From contig NZ_BMIJ01000012.1 in assembly GCF_014641945.1 (NCBI RefSeq), forward strand, positions 1 through 40,302: a stretch of DNA of 40,302 nucleotides. Direction: 5' to 3'. This document shows, piece after piece, positions 22,373-31,019 of the stretch (positions are counted from its first letter, which is position 1; each line of letters begins with the position of its first letter). The DNA comes from Marinobacterium zhoushanense. Lineage in GTDB: Bacteria; Pseudomonadota; Gammaproteobacteria; Pseudomonadales; Balneatricaceae. The notes under the pieces were generated by a model. The model was not told the origin of the DNA. It saw nothing but the letters and a program-made list of their open reading frames with translations, and searched no databases. The position numbers and the translations under genes are program-made.

Positions 22373-23668
22373 ATGGGTAGAAACGTCGTTGTTCTGGGCA
22401 CCCAGTGGGGTGATGAAGGCAAAGGCAAGATCGTCGATCTGCTGACTGAGCAGGTTGCAGCGGTTGTGCGCTTTCAGGGCGGTCATAACGCCGGTCATAC
22501 GCTGGTAATCGATGGTCAGAAAACCGTTCTTCATCTGATCCCCTCGGGCATCCTGCGCAAGAATGTCGAGTGCCTTATCGGTAACGGTGTGGTGCTTTCG
22601 CCGGATGCGCTGCTGAAAGAGATCGCCGAGCTGGAAACCAGTGGTGTGCCTGTGGCGGATCGTCTGCATCTAAGCCCGGCTTGCCCTCTGATCCTGTCCT
22701 ACCATGTGGCGCTGGATCAGGCGCGCGAGAAGGCGCGTGGCGAGTCCAAGATCGGCACCACCGGTCGTGGTATCGGTCCGGCCTACGAGGACAAGGCGGC
22801 TCGTCGCGGTCTGCGTCTTGGCGACCTGGCTGACCCTGCGCGTTTTGAACAGAAGCTGCGTGAGGTGATGGGTTATCATAACTTCATGCTCGAGCAGTAC
22901 TACAAGGTCGAACCGATCGACGTTGATGAGCTGCTGGCGCACTGCCTGGAGATGGGTAAGACTCTGGTGCCGATGATCACCGATGTCACCGCCCGCCTGC
23001 ACGAGCTGCGCAAGCAGGGTGCCAGCATTATGTTCGAGGGAGCTCAGGGCTCGCTGCTGGATATCGACCACGGTACCTACCCCTATGTCACCTCCTCCAA
23101 TACTACGGCTGGCGGTACCTCTACCGGCAGCGGCTTCGGTCCGCTCTATCTGGATTATGTGCTGGGCATCACCAAGGCGTATACCACGCGTGTCGGTGGG
23201 GGACCGTTCCCGACCGAGCTGAATTGCGATATCGGTGCGCGCCTGGCTGAGCGTGGCCACGAATTCGGTGCCACCACCGGGCGTGCCCGTCGTTGTGGCT
23301 GGTTCGATGCGGTGGCGCTCAAACATGCGATCCAGATCAACTCTGTGTCGGGCCTCTGTCTGACCAAGTTGGATGTGCTTGATGGACTGGATCAGATCAA
23401 TATCTGCGTGGGCTATCAGGATGCCCAGGGTAACGCAGTGACATCGCTTAGCGGCAGTGAGGATTACGAGGGTGTGACCCCGGTGTATGAATCCGTGCCA
23501 GGGTGGAGCGATAGTACGGTTGGTGTAAAAGCGCTGGAGGAGTTGCCTGCTGCTGCGCGTGCCTACATCAGTCGCCTTGAGGAGCTGGTTGAAGCGCCGA
23601 TCGATATTATCTCCACCGGGCCTGACCGGGTGGAGACGATCGTGTTGCGGGATCCGTTCCAGGGATAA
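22373..23668 (+). CDS. purA: Adenylosuccinate synthetase
   Basis: PurA joins IMP and aspartate with GTP to make adenylosuccinate, the first committed step to AMP. The 431-residue protein (E. coli 432) has the GTP-binding loop GDEGKGKIVD with catalytic Asp near residue 13, GGHNAGHT with the catalytic His near 41, TTGRGIGPAYEDK and TNVG-like ending STGPDR. The ATG at 22373 is the family start, since the upstream open frame overlaps hisZ. It ends in front of two strong terminators. Confidence 0.98.
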   Translation: MGRNVVVLGTQWGDEGKGKIVDLLTEQVAAVVRFQGGHNAGHTLVIDGQKTVLHLIPSGILRKNVECLIGNGVVLSPDALLKEIAELETSGVPVADRLHLSPACPLILSYHVALDQAREKARGESKIGTTGRGIGPAYEDKAARRGLRLGDLADPARFEQKLREVMGYHNFMLEQYYKVEPIDVDELLAHCLEMGKTLVPMITDVTARLHELRKQGASIMFEGAQGSLLDIDHGTYPYVTSSNTTAGGTSTGSGFGPLYLDYVLGITKAYTTRVGGGPFPTELNCDIGARLAERGHEFGATTGRARRCGWFDAVALKHAIQINSVSGLCLTKLDVLDGLDQINICVGYQDAQGNAVTSLSGSEDYEGVTPVYESVPGWSDSTVGVKALEELPAAARAYISRLEELVEAPIDIISTGPDRVETIVLRDPFQG

Positions 23669-23691
23669 GGCTTCAGCTGCAAGCTGATCTG

Positions 23692-23720
23692 AAAACGCCG
23701 TGCTCAAGCACGGCGTTTTT
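23692..23720. terminator. Intrinsic terminator of purA
   Basis: AAAACGCCGTGC (23692-23703) and GCACGGCGTTTT (23708-23719) make a perfect 12-base stem with a TCAA loop and T-tract. It ends the purA transcript and, by its flanking A and T runs, can act on both strands. Confidence 0.93.
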
Positions 23721-23735
23721 GTTTTCTGTGGGTAT

Positions 23736-23767
23736 AAAAAATGCCGCACAGGGAGCGGCATTTTTTT
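23736..23767. terminator. Intrinsic terminator of suhB
   Basis: AAAAAATGCCGC (23736-23747) pairs with GCGGCATTTTTT (23755-23766) around a 7-base loop. It stands 13 bases after the suhB stop on the minus strand and also backs up purA termination on the plus strand. Confidence 0.92.
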
Positions 23768-23779
23768 GTTGACCCGGGA

Positions 23780-24586
23780 TCAGTGGCTGAGCGCCGGGCG
23801 GAGCATCTTGAGCAGTGCTTTGAAGATCTTCGGATTACCGGCGACCAGCTTGCCGCAGTCGCGATGGTTGCTGCCGCCAGCGGTATCGCCTACCAGAGCG
23901 CCAGCCTCCTGTAGCAGCAGCAGGCCGGCATCTTGCTCGCTCTGGTTCAGTCCGAGCTGGCAGAAGCCGTCAAGCCGTCCGGCGGCGGTGTAGGCCAGGT
24001 TCAGTGCCACCGAGCCGGTGTTGAACGGAGTGGCGCCAGCGTTAATCAGTTCACGCATGATCGCGACCTGAGTGTCGAGCCCCTCTGCATCGCTTTTGCG
24101 GCCGAGGAATCCGGTGCCGATCAGTGCTCCGTCGAGATCTTTGCGGGTGCTGGCGCGCAGGCGTTTGCCATTGAGCTGGGCACCTTCGCCGCGACTGGCG
24201 GTGAACTCTTCGCCGGTGATCGGGTTGAGGATCAGGGCGTGAGTGACTTTGTCCTTGATGCGGCCGGTCAGGCTCAATGCGAATGAGGGCACGGCGTTGG
24301 AAAAGTTGTGCAGGTTGTCGATCACCGTGATCTGCCATTCGCAGGGAGTGGGGCCTTCGCCGATCGCCTGGTGGCGGCCGGTGTAGTCGCCGACCAGAGT
24401 GTGGTGCGGGTAGGCTTTCTGCAGGGTGTGAACGATGGTGCGTTCGGCCTGCTGGCAGAGGTCATTGATAAAAGTGGCCACGCCGGCCTGTTCGGCTTTG
24501 ATGAGGTCCAGGCGTTCGGTGGCGCGGACGATCTGCTCGGCTGCCAGGCGGGCGGCGCGCAGAGCGATATTGACCATAGGTTGCAT
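23780..24586 (-). CDS. suhB: SuhB-like protein with degenerate active site
   Basis: The 268-residue chain aligns over its length with E. coli SuhB (267): same start (MQPMVNIALRAAR), ITGEEFTASRGEGAQLNG, DLDGALIGTGF and LVAGNPKIFKALL. Its place, divergent from trmJ and next to the isc operon, is that of suhB in E. coli and Pseudomonas. But the inositol monophosphatase site is altered: E67 is Asp in GDYTG, the DPLDGTTN loop reads DNLHNFSN so the second Asp is His, the WD before the last helix is SE, and the early Asp44 is Cys. Catalysis is doubtful. In E. coli, SuhB is a Nus factor in rRNA antitermination at boxA, independent of phosphatase activity, and such a role is inferred here. Surely homologous; exact function open. 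Confidence 0.88.
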   Translation of the reverse strand: MQPMVNIALRAARLAAEQIVRATERLDLIKAEQAGVATFINDLCQQAERTIVHTLQKAYPHHTLVGDYTGRHQAIGEGPTPCEWQITVIDNLHNFSNAVPSFALSLTGRIKDKVTHALILNPITGEEFTASRGEGAQLNGKRLRASTRKDLDGALIGTGFLGRKSDAEGLDTQVAIMRELINAGATPFNTGSVALNLAYTAAGRLDGFCQLGLNQSEQDAGLLLLQEAGALVGDTAGGSNHRDCGKLVAGNPKIFKALLKMLRPALSH

Positions 24587-24809
24587 CGGTAGTGGGATCC
24601 AGTCGTTCGTAGAAAATCAAACGACTATTGTAGCTCAGGTCGCGGCGCGGCTGAACCGTTCGCTGCATATATGCGCAAGATCTTGTCGAGGTGGTCGATG
24701 ATCTGTGGTGTTGCGGGTGCCGGGTGAGTAATTCCGCTTCTCGGTTCTGTCGATAAAGCGGCGGAGAATCTGCTATGATACCGGCCCTTTTTCATCCTGT
24801 GGCGTTGGC

Positions 24810-25592
24810 ATGCTTGATCATATTCGCATCGTTCTGGTGAATACCACACATCCCGGCAATATTGGTGCGGTTGCTCGTGCCATGAAGAATATGGGGTTGA
24901 GCGATCTTTGTCTGGTGTCGCCCAAACACTACCCGGACGAGGCGGCCACGGCGCGCGCATCCGGAGCTACCGATATTCTCGACACTGCGCAGGTGGTCGA
25001 TGAGCTGCACGAGGCGTTGCAGGATTGTCAGCTGGTGGTGGGTGCCAGTGCCAGAGGGCGGCATATTCCCTGGCCGGTGATCAATCCGCGGGAGCTGGCG
25101 GCAATTGCACTGTCCTCGACTGAAAAGGGCGTGGGCGATGGTGCGGTGGGAAAGCGTGTGGCGATCCTGTTCGGGCGCGAAGATCGCGGTCTGACCAATG
25201 AAGAGCTGCATGCCTGCCATCATCATGTCCATATACCCTCCGTCGAAGGCTTCAGCTCGCTCAATGTGGCGGCCGCGGTGCAGGTGATCTGTTATGAGTT
25301 GCGTATGGCGAGTCTGTATCGGTCTGAGGTCGACAAGCCGCAGTGGGGGACAGACTGGGATATCGAGCTGGCCGATCATGCCGAGCTGGAGCGGATGTTC
25401 GAGCATCTTGAACGCACCTTGATCGACATCGAGTTTCTCGACCCTGACAATCCGCGCCAGTTGATGCCGCGCCTGAGAAGGCTGTTTTTGCGCGCTGTGC
25501 CGGACAAGGTTGAGGTGAATGTGCTGCGGGGGATACTGAAGTCGGTAAATCGTAAGATGCTGTCGCAGTCCGATGATGATGCGGATAGGTGA
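24810..25592 (+). CDS. trmJ: tRNA (cytidine/uridine-32-2'-O)-methyltransferase TrmJ
   Basis: A 260-residue SPOUT-class enzyme that methylates the ribose of C32 or U32 in tRNA. Family stretches are present: VLVNTTHPGNIGAVARAMKNMG at the N-terminus, LFGREDRGLTNEEL with the knot, and IPSVEGFSSLNVAAAVQV, which binds S-adenosylmethionine. It has a C-terminal extension (about residues 165-260) typical of TrmJ. It is divergent from suhB by 223 bases; a TATGAT at 24774 might be its -10 box. It is followed by the isc operon, as in E. coli. Confidence 0.96.
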   Translation: MLDHIRIVLVNTTHPGNIGAVARAMKNMGLSDLCLVSPKHYPDEAATARASGATDILDTAQVVDELHEALQDCQLVVGASARGRHIPWPVINPRELAAIALSSTEKGVGDGAVGKRVAILFGREDRGLTNEELHACHHHVHIPSVEGFSSLNVAAAVQVICYELRMASLYRSEVDKPQWGTDWDIELADHAELERMFEHLERTLIDIEFLDPDNPRQLMPRLRRLFLRAVPDKVEVNVLRGILKSVNRKMLSQSDDDADR

Positions 25593-25615
25593 TTGATTAT
25601 TCTGATGGGGTGGCA

Positions 25616-25640
25616 AGAAGCCTAGTAAATTAGTCGGAAT
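25616..25640 (+). promoter_or_regulatory. Possible upstream IscR-binding site
   Basis: AAATTAGTCGGAAT resembles the right half of the [2Fe-2S]-IscR (type 1) site, and the left half is weaker (GCCTAGT). E. coli also has two IscR sites before iscR. It lies just upstream of the promoter-linked site. Confidence 0.45.
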
Positions 25641-25641
25641 A

Positions 25642-25674
25642 ATAGTTGACTAAAACCCTCGGGATTTGCATAAT
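25642..25674 (+). promoter_or_regulatory. iscR promoter with overlapping IscR operator
   Basis: TTGACT (25646-25651), a 17-base spacer and CATAAT (25669-25674) form a good sigma-70 promoter. ATAGTTGACTAAAACCCTCG (from 25642) followed by GGAT closely matches the type 1 IscR site, as in E. coli, where it overlaps the -35 box. Holo-IscR should therefore repress the operon when Fe-S clusters are plentiful. Confidence 0.8.
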
Positions 25675-25708
25675 GCGCCCAGACTCGTAAGAGTAGATGA
25701 GGATAGAT

Positions 25709-26194
25709 ATGCGATTGACGACTAAAGGGCGCTACGCCGTAACCGCTATGCTGGATCTTGCGCTGCATGAAGGTAAGGGGCCGATCAGTTTGGCCGACAT
25801 TTCCGAGCGGCAAGGGATCTCATTATCCTACCTGGAGCAGCTGTTTGCCAAGCTCCGGCGTAATGAGTTGGTGCACAGCGTGCGTGGCCCAGGTGGCGGC
25901 TATCAGCTTAAGCGTGAGCGCGGTGAGATCAATGTGGCGGAAGTGATCGACGCGGTCAATGAATCGGTTGACGCTACGGGTTGTAATAAGACCGGCAGTT
26001 GTCAGAGCGGAGAGGTGTGTTTGACCCACCATCTCTGGTGTGATTTGAGCGATCAGATTCACGGATTTCTGAGTGGTATCAGCTTGGCTGATCTTGTGCA
26101 CCGGCACGAAGTGCAAGAGGTTGCAGAGCGGCAGCAGCGTGTAATGGCGCAGCCCGAGAAGCTGATCGCCAGCAGTGTTGCCTCGGCATCCTGA
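25709..26194 (+). CDS. iscR: Fe-S cluster-sensing transcription regulator IscR
   Basis: The 161-residue Rrf2-family regulator has a winged helix-turn-helix (about 1-70, MRLTTKGRYAV onward) and the cluster ligands Cys92, Cys98, Cys104 and His107, which fall at exactly the E. coli positions. It binds a [2Fe-2S] cluster and represses its own operon. The ATG at 25709 is chosen because GAGG lies 6 bases upstream; an ATG at 25697 in the same frame would add four residues. iscS follows after 22 bases. Confidence 0.98.
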   Translation: MRLTTKGRYAVTAMLDLALHEGKGPISLADISERQGISLSYLEQLFAKLRRNELVHSVRGPGGGYQLKRERGEINVAEVIDAVNESVDATGCNKTGSCQSGEVCLTHHLWCDLSDQIHGFLSGISLADLVHRHEVQEVAERQQRVMAQPEKLIASSVASAS

Positions 26195-26216
26195 AGAGTA
26201 AGTTTTGGAGATTGAA

Positions 26217-27431
26217 ATGAAATTGCCGATCTATCTCGATTATTCCGCGACTACACCGGTTGATCCGCGAGTGGCTGACAAGATGATGAGCTGTCTGACC
26301 CTGGACGGGAACTTCGGTAATCCGGCCTCGCGCTCGCATCAGTTTGGCTGGAGAGCGGAAGAGGCGGCAGAGACTGCACGTCGTCAGGTGGCCGATCTGC
26401 TCAATGCCGATCCGCGGGAGATCGTCTGGACCTCGGGTGCGACCGAGTCCGATAACCTGGCGATCAAGGGTGTGGCGCACTTCTACAACAAGAAGGGCAA
26501 GCACATCATTACGTCGAAGATCGAGCATAAGGCGGTTCTGGATACCTGTCGTCAGCTTGAGCGTGAAGGCTTTGAGGTGACCTATCTGACGCCGGGCAGT
26601 GATGGCATCATCACCCCGCAGATGGTGGCTGATGCGCTGCGCGAAGACACGATTCTGGTTTCCCTGATGCACGTGAATAACGAGATCGGCACCATTACCG
26701 ATATTGCGGCTATCGGCGAACTGACCCGCAGTCGCGGTGTGCTGCTCCACGTCGATGCGGCGCAGAGTGCCGGCAAGCTGCCGATCGATCTGGCCGAGAT
26801 GAAGGTCGATCTGATGTCGCTCTCCGGGCACAAGATGTACGGGCCCAAGGGTATCGGTGCGCTTTACGTTCGCCGCAAACCGCGCGTCCGTATCGAAGCG
26901 CAGATGCACGGTGGCGGTCATGAGCGCGGTATGCGTTCCGGTACGCTGCCGACCCACCAGATCGTGGGCATGGGTGAGGCTGCGCGCATCGCCAAAGAGG
27001 AGATGAGCCAGGAAGCTGAGCGTCTCAAGGCGCTACGTGATCGTTTCTGGAACGGCATCAAGGATATGGAAGAGGTCCACGTCAACGGTTCGGTTACCCA
27101 GCGTGTCACGGGCAACCTTAACGTCAGTTTCGCTTTCGTCGAGGGTGAATCCCTGCTGATGTCGTTGAAAGACCTGGCGGTATCTTCGGGTTCTGCCTGT
27201 ACATCGGCCAGTCTCGAGCCCTCCTACGTGCTGCGTGCGCTGGGGCTTAACGATGAGTTGGCGCACAGCTCGATCCGCTTCTCCTTCGGCCGCTTTACCA
27301 CCGAGGAGGAGGTCGACTACGCGGTGGAGCAGATCAAGGTGGCTGTGGGCAAACTGCGCGAGCTGTCGCCGCTCTGGGATATGTACAAAGATGGCGTGGA
27401 TTTGAGCAAGGTTGAGTGGGCGCACCACTAA
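26217..27431 (+). CDS. iscS: Cysteine desulfurase IscS
   Basis: IscS takes sulphur from cysteine for Fe-S clusters, tRNA thiolation and cofactors. The 404-residue chain has the pyridoxal-phosphate lysine Lys206 in SGHKMYGP and the sulphur-carrying Cys328 in SSGSACTSAS, matching E. coli numbering exactly. Conserved LDYSATTP opens the protein. TTGGAG six bases before the ATG at 26217 fixes the start. It donates sulphur to IscU, encoded 30 bases downstream. Confidence 0.99.
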   Translation: MKLPIYLDYSATTPVDPRVADKMMSCLTLDGNFGNPASRSHQFGWRAEEAAETARRQVADLLNADPREIVWTSGATESDNLAIKGVAHFYNKKGKHIITSKIEHKAVLDTCRQLEREGFEVTYLTPGSDGIITPQMVADALREDTILVSLMHVNNEIGTITDIAAIGELTRSRGVLLHVDAAQSAGKLPIDLAEMKVDLMSLSGHKMYGPKGIGALYVRRKPRVRIEAQMHGGGHERGMRSGTLPTHQIVGMGEAARIAKEEMSQEAERLKALRDRFWNGIKDMEEVHVNGSVTQRVTGNLNVSFAFVEGESLLMSLKDLAVSSGSACTSASLEPSYVLRALGLNDELAHSSIRFSFGRFTTEEEVDYAVEQIKVAVGKLRELSPLWDMYKDGVDLSKVEWAHH

Positions 27432-27461
27432 CGCGGGCATTTTAAGTTTTTGGAGGTCGTT

Positions 27462-27842
27462 ATGGCTTACAGCGAACAGGTTATTGATCATTACGAAAAC
27501 CCGCGCAACGTCGGCAAGATGGATGACAGCGATGATCATGTCGGTACCGGCATGGTCGGTGCGCCGGCGTGTGGCGATGTGATGCGTTTGCAGATCCGCG
27601 TCAATGACGAGGGTGTGATTGAAGACGCAAAATTCAAAACCTATGGCTGCGGTTCTGCAATCGCATCCAGCTCCCTGGTGACCGAGTGGGTCAAGGGGAT
27701 GACGCTGGATCAGGCAGCCGAGTTGAAAAACTCGCAGATCGCCGAAGAACTGGCGTTGCCGCCGGTGAAGATTCACTGCTCGGTGTTGGCGGAAGATGCC
27801 ATCAAGGCAGCGATCGAGGATTACCGCAAGAAGCGCGGCTGA
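27462..27842 (+). CDS. iscU: Fe-S cluster scaffold IscU
   Basis: The 126-residue scaffold has all cluster-site residues at E. coli positions: Cys37, Asp39, Cys63, His105 and Cys106. The LPPVK motif (99-103), which HscA recognises, is intact. GGAGG lies 5 bases before the ATG at 27462. An upstream in-frame codon at 27450 would add four residues and is not supported. It is built on by IscS and emptied by HscA/HscB. Confidence 0.99.
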   Translation: MAYSEQVIDHYENPRNVGKMDDSDDHVGTGMVGAPACGDVMRLQIRVNDEGVIEDAKFKTYGCGSAIASSSLVTEWVKGMTLDQAAELKNSQIAEELALPPVKIHCSVLAEDAIKAAIEDYRKKRG

Positions 27843-27885
27843 GCCCTGATGGCTTGGTCCGGGTTGTTGAGTATTTGAGGGTTAT

Positions 27886-28209
27886 ATGGCGATCAGTATG
27901 ACAGACGCGGCGATCAATCATGTCGCGCGCTATCTCGAAAAACGTGGTCACGGTAAGGGAATTCGTGTTGGTGTGCGTACCTCCGGGTGCTCGGGTATGG
28001 CGTACGTGCTCGAATTCATCGACGATATCGAATCCGATGATCAGGTGTTCGAGTTTGGCCCCGTACATGTCGCCATCGATCCAAAAAGCCTGCTCTACCT
28101 CGACGGAACCGAACTGGATTTCGTCAAAGAAGGGCTGAACGAGGGCTTCAAGTTCAACAACCCGAACGTGCGCAGCGAATGCGGTTGTGGTGAAAGCTTT
28201 AACGTCTGA
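27886..28209 (+). CDS. iscA: A-type Fe-S carrier IscA
   Basis: A 107-residue A-type carrier with its three ligand cysteines Cys35, Cys99 and Cys101 (GCSG and ECGCGESF motifs). It passes clusters from the scaffold to target enzymes, mainly those with [4Fe-4S]. The start ATG has AGGGTTATATG upstream, a weak binding site. It lies 43 bases after iscU and is followed by hscB. Confidence 0.98.
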   Translation: MAISMTDAAINHVARYLEKRGHGKGIRVGVRTSGCSGMAYVLEFIDDIESDDQVFEFGPVHVAIDPKSLLYLDGTELDFVKEGLNEGFKFNNPNVRSECGCGESFNV

Positions 28210-28243
28210 CCCCTGTCAGAACTTTAGGGTGCTGTACTGACGC

Positions 28244-28774
28244 ATGGATATGACCCGCAACTACTTTGAGCTGTTTGATCTCGAGCCCGGCTTCGATGTA
28301 GACCAGGCCTTGCTCAGCGAGCGTTACCGGGCACTCCAAAAGCAGTGGCACCCTGATCGTTTTGCTCATCTCTCTGAGCGTGAGCGTCGCCTGGCAGTGC
28401 AGTACACGGCACATATTAACGAGGCACTGGCGACGCTGAAATCTCCGTTGCGTCGTGCGCAGTATCTGCTCCTGCTGGCAGGACGCGACACGCATGGCGA
28501 GTCGGGTGCGCAGCTGGACCCAATGTTCCTGATGCAGCAGATGGAGCTGCGCGAGCGTCTTGCTCAGGCATCGGATCATGCTGATCCCGAGTCGGAGCTC
28601 GATACCTTGCGGGAGCAGGCGGATGCCGAGTTGCGCAGTCTGTTGGCGGAGTTTGTCTCTCTCTTTTCACACCAAGATCTCGATGGCGCCGAAAAAGTGG
28701 TGCGCAAGCTGCAATTCGTGACCAAACTGCATAAAGAGATCGAACTGCTCGAAGATCGTTTGCTGGACGACTGA
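28244..28774 (+). CDS. hscB: J-domain co-chaperone HscB
   Basis: The 176-residue protein starts with a J-domain (about 5-75) holding HPD at residues 36-38, the motif that stimulates the ATPase of HscA. The C-terminal three-helix part (about 90-176) binds IscU. An in-frame ATG at 28250 is a possible alternative, giving two residues less. hscA follows after 11 bases. Confidence 0.97.
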   Translation: MDMTRNYFELFDLEPGFDVDQALLSERYRALQKQWHPDRFAHLSERERRLAVQYTAHINEALATLKSPLRRAQYLLLLAGRDTHGESGAQLDPMFLMQQMELRERLAQASDHADPESELDTLREQADAELRSLLAEFVSLFSHQDLDGAEKVVRKLQFVTKLHKEIELLEDRLLDD

Positions 28775-28785
28775 ACGGAATAGCT

Positions 28786-30666
28786 ATGGCTTTGTTGCAA
28801 ATTGCCGAGCCCGGGCAAAGTGCTGCGCCACATGAGCGCAAGCTGGCTGTCGGGATCGACCTGGGAACCACCAACTCGCTAGCGGCCACCGTTCGCAGTG
28901 GTGAAGCGCAGACGCTGGCGGATATAAACGGCGAGCATCTGCTGCCGTCGGTGGCGTATTACGCCGAGGACGGTTCTGTCGAGATAGGCAGTGCTGCGAT
29001 GATTCACGCGGCAGAAGATCCCTATAACACGATTATCTCCGTTAAGCGCCTGATGGGACGCGGTGTCGAGGATGTGCTGTCGTTTGGCGACGAGCTGCCC
29101 TACCGCTTTGCACCAGGCGAAGGTGGTATGCCCTTTATCGAGACCCAGGCGGGACCGCGCAGCCCGGTGCAGGTATCAGCGGATATCCTGCGTGCGTTGC
29201 GTGTACGTGCGGAGCAGTCGCTGGACGGTGTTCTGGCTGGGGCCGTCATTACTGTGCCGGCCTACTTCGACGATGCTCAGCGTCAGGCAACCAAGGACGC
29301 GGCCCGTTTGGCCGGCCTGAATGTGTTACGTCTGCTCAATGAGCCTACGGCGGCGGCCGTGGCCTATGGCCTGGATCAGGGTGATGAGGGTGTTATCGCC
29401 ATTTATGACCTGGGTGGCGGTACTTTTGATATCTCGGTGCTGCGCTTGAGTCGAGGCGTGTTCGAAGTGCTGGCCACCGGTGGCGATAGTGCACTGGGTG
29501 GTGATGACTTCGATTACGCGTTGGCGCGCTGGATGTTGAAAGAGTCTGGCATCGAGCTGGAACCCAACGCCCAGCAGGCGCGTTATCTGACTACGCTGGC
29601 CAGGCGTGTGAAAGAGCAGCTGAGCGCAGAGGATTGCGTCGAGCTGGTGCTTGAGCTGGACGGGCAGTCTCAAGGCTTGAGCATCTCCCGCGAGCAGTTC
29701 GATTCCGTGATCGAGCCGCTGGTGAAGAAGACGCTGCGCGCCTGTCGTCGGGCGTTGAAGGATGCTGGTGTGTCCGCCGACGAGGTGCGTGAGGTGGTCA
29801 TGGTCGGAGGCTCGACCCGTGTGCCGCTGGTGCGCGCGCGCGTGGGTGAGTTGTTCGGTCGTGAGCCGCATATCGAGATCGACCCCGATCGCGTGGTGGC
29901 CATCGGCGCCGCGTTGCAGGCTGATGTCTTGGCCGGTAATAAGCCCGACAGCGAGATGCTGCTGCTTGATGTGATTCCGCTCTCGTTGGGGCTCGAGACC
30001 ATGGGTGGGCTGGTGGAGAAGGTGATCCATCGCAATACCGCAATACCGGTGGCGCGAGGTCAGGAGTTCACCACCTATCAGGATGGCCAAACGGCGATGG
30101 CGATTCACGTGGTTCAGGGTGAGCGCGAACTGGTCACCGATTGTCGCTCGCTGGCGCGCTTCGTACTGCGCGGTATCCCGCCGATGGCAGCGGGCGCAGC
30201 CAAAATTCGCGTCACCTTCCAGATCGATGCCGATGGTTTGCTTAGTGTGTCTGCGCAAGAGTTGTCGACCGGTATCGAGAGCAGTATCCAGGTCAAGCCT
30301 TCATACGGGCTGACCGATAACGAGATTGCCGGCATGCTGAAAGACTCCTTCAGTCACGCCGAAGAGGATATGGCGGCGCGTGCGCTACGCGAGCAGCAGG
30401 TTGAGGCTGGGCGGCTGGTGGATGCGCTGGAGGCCGCTATGGCGCAGGATGGCGAGCTGCTCGATGAGCAGGAGACGGCGGCGCTGAGTGAGGCGATCAC
30501 TGAGTTGCGTAACGTTGCAGGTGGTGGCGATGCCGCTGCAATCGAGGCGGGTGTGCAATCTCTGGCTAAACTGAGCGATGAATTTGCAGCAAGGCGTATG
30601 GATAAGGGTATCCAGCGGGCGCTGCAGGGGCATCGGGTTGATGAATTGGGTAAGGAGTTGAAATAA
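28786..30666 (+). CDS. hscA: Hsp70-class chaperone HscA
   Basis: The 626-residue Hsp70 specialised for IscU has the ATPase domain (about 20-390) with GIDLGTTNSL, IYDLGGGTFDISVLR and VMVGGSTRVP, and a substrate domain (about 395-626) with the PLSLGLETMGGLVEKVI opening. It pulls the cluster out of IscU with HscB. Its stop overlaps the fdx start by one base. Confidence 0.98.
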   Translation: MALLQIAEPGQSAAPHERKLAVGIDLGTTNSLAATVRSGEAQTLADINGEHLLPSVAYYAEDGSVEIGSAAMIHAAEDPYNTIISVKRLMGRGVEDVLSFGDELPYRFAPGEGGMPFIETQAGPRSPVQVSADILRALRVRAEQSLDGVLAGAVITVPAYFDDAQRQATKDAARLAGLNVLRLLNEPTAAAVAYGLDQGDEGVIAIYDLGGGTFDISVLRLSRGVFEVLATGGDSALGGDDFDYALARWMLKESGIELEPNAQQARYLTTLARRVKEQLSAEDCVELVLELDGQSQGLSISREQFDSVIEPLVKKTLRACRRALKDAGVSADEVREVVMVGGSTRVPLVRARVGELFGREPHIEIDPDRVVAIGAALQADVLAGNKPDSEMLLLDVIPLSLGLETMGGLVEKVIHRNTAIPVARGQEFTTYQDGQTAMAIHVVQGERELVTDCRSLARFVLRGIPPMAAGAAKIRVTFQIDADGLLSVSAQELSTGIESSIQVKPSYGLTDNEIAGMLKDSFSHAEEDMAARALREQQVEAGRLVDALEAAMAQDGELLDEQETAALSEAITELRNVAGGGDAAAIEAGVQSLAKLSDEFAARRMDKGIQRALQGHRVDELGKELK

Positions 30667-31004
30667 TGCCGCAGCTGATTTTTCTGCCGCATGAGGAGCT
30701 CTGTCCGGAGGGGAAGGTGATCCAGGTGGAGCCGGGGATCACCATCTGCGATGCCGCGTTGGAGCATGGTATCGAGATAGAGCATGCCTGTGAAAAGTCT
30801 TGTGCCTGCACGACCTGTCACGTGATCGTGCGTGAAGGGTTCGGCTCGCTCGAAGAGTCGGATGAGCTCGAGGACGACATGTTGGATAAGGCCTGGGGGC
30901 TGGAGCCCGAGTCGCGCTTGAGCTGTCAGGCGGTGGTGACGGATGAGGATCTGGTGATCGAGATTCCCAAGTACACCATCAACCAGGTTTCCGAACAGCA
31001 CTGA
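30666..31004 (+). CDS. fdx: ISC-type [2Fe-2S] ferredoxin
   Basis: A 112-residue adrenodoxin-like ferredoxin giving electrons for cluster assembly. Cluster ligands Cys42, Cys48, Cys51 and Cys87 are at the E. coli positions, and the extra conserved Cys46 is present too. The stretch HACEKSCACTTCHV is typical of the Isc ferredoxin. Its ATG shares a base with the hscA stop (TAATG), so translation is coupled. Confidence 0.98.
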   Translation: MPQLIFLPHEELCPEGKVIQVEPGITICDAALEHGIEIEHACEKSCACTTCHVIVREGFGSLEESDELEDDMLDKAWGLEPESRLSCQAVVTDEDLVIEIPKYTINQVSEQH

Positions 31005-31019
31005 AGTGGAGTGGGGATC

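Noticed and set aside
22670..23761. Long minus-strand open frame (363 codons) opposite purA
   Set aside because: It is antisense to the well-conserved purA, its peptide has no recognisable family pattern, and it overlaps the terminators. It is a codon-bias shadow.
29326..30258. Minus-strand open frame (310 codons) opposite hscA
   Set aside because: Antisense to hscA, with His/Gln/Arg-rich random-looking peptide and no upstream signals.
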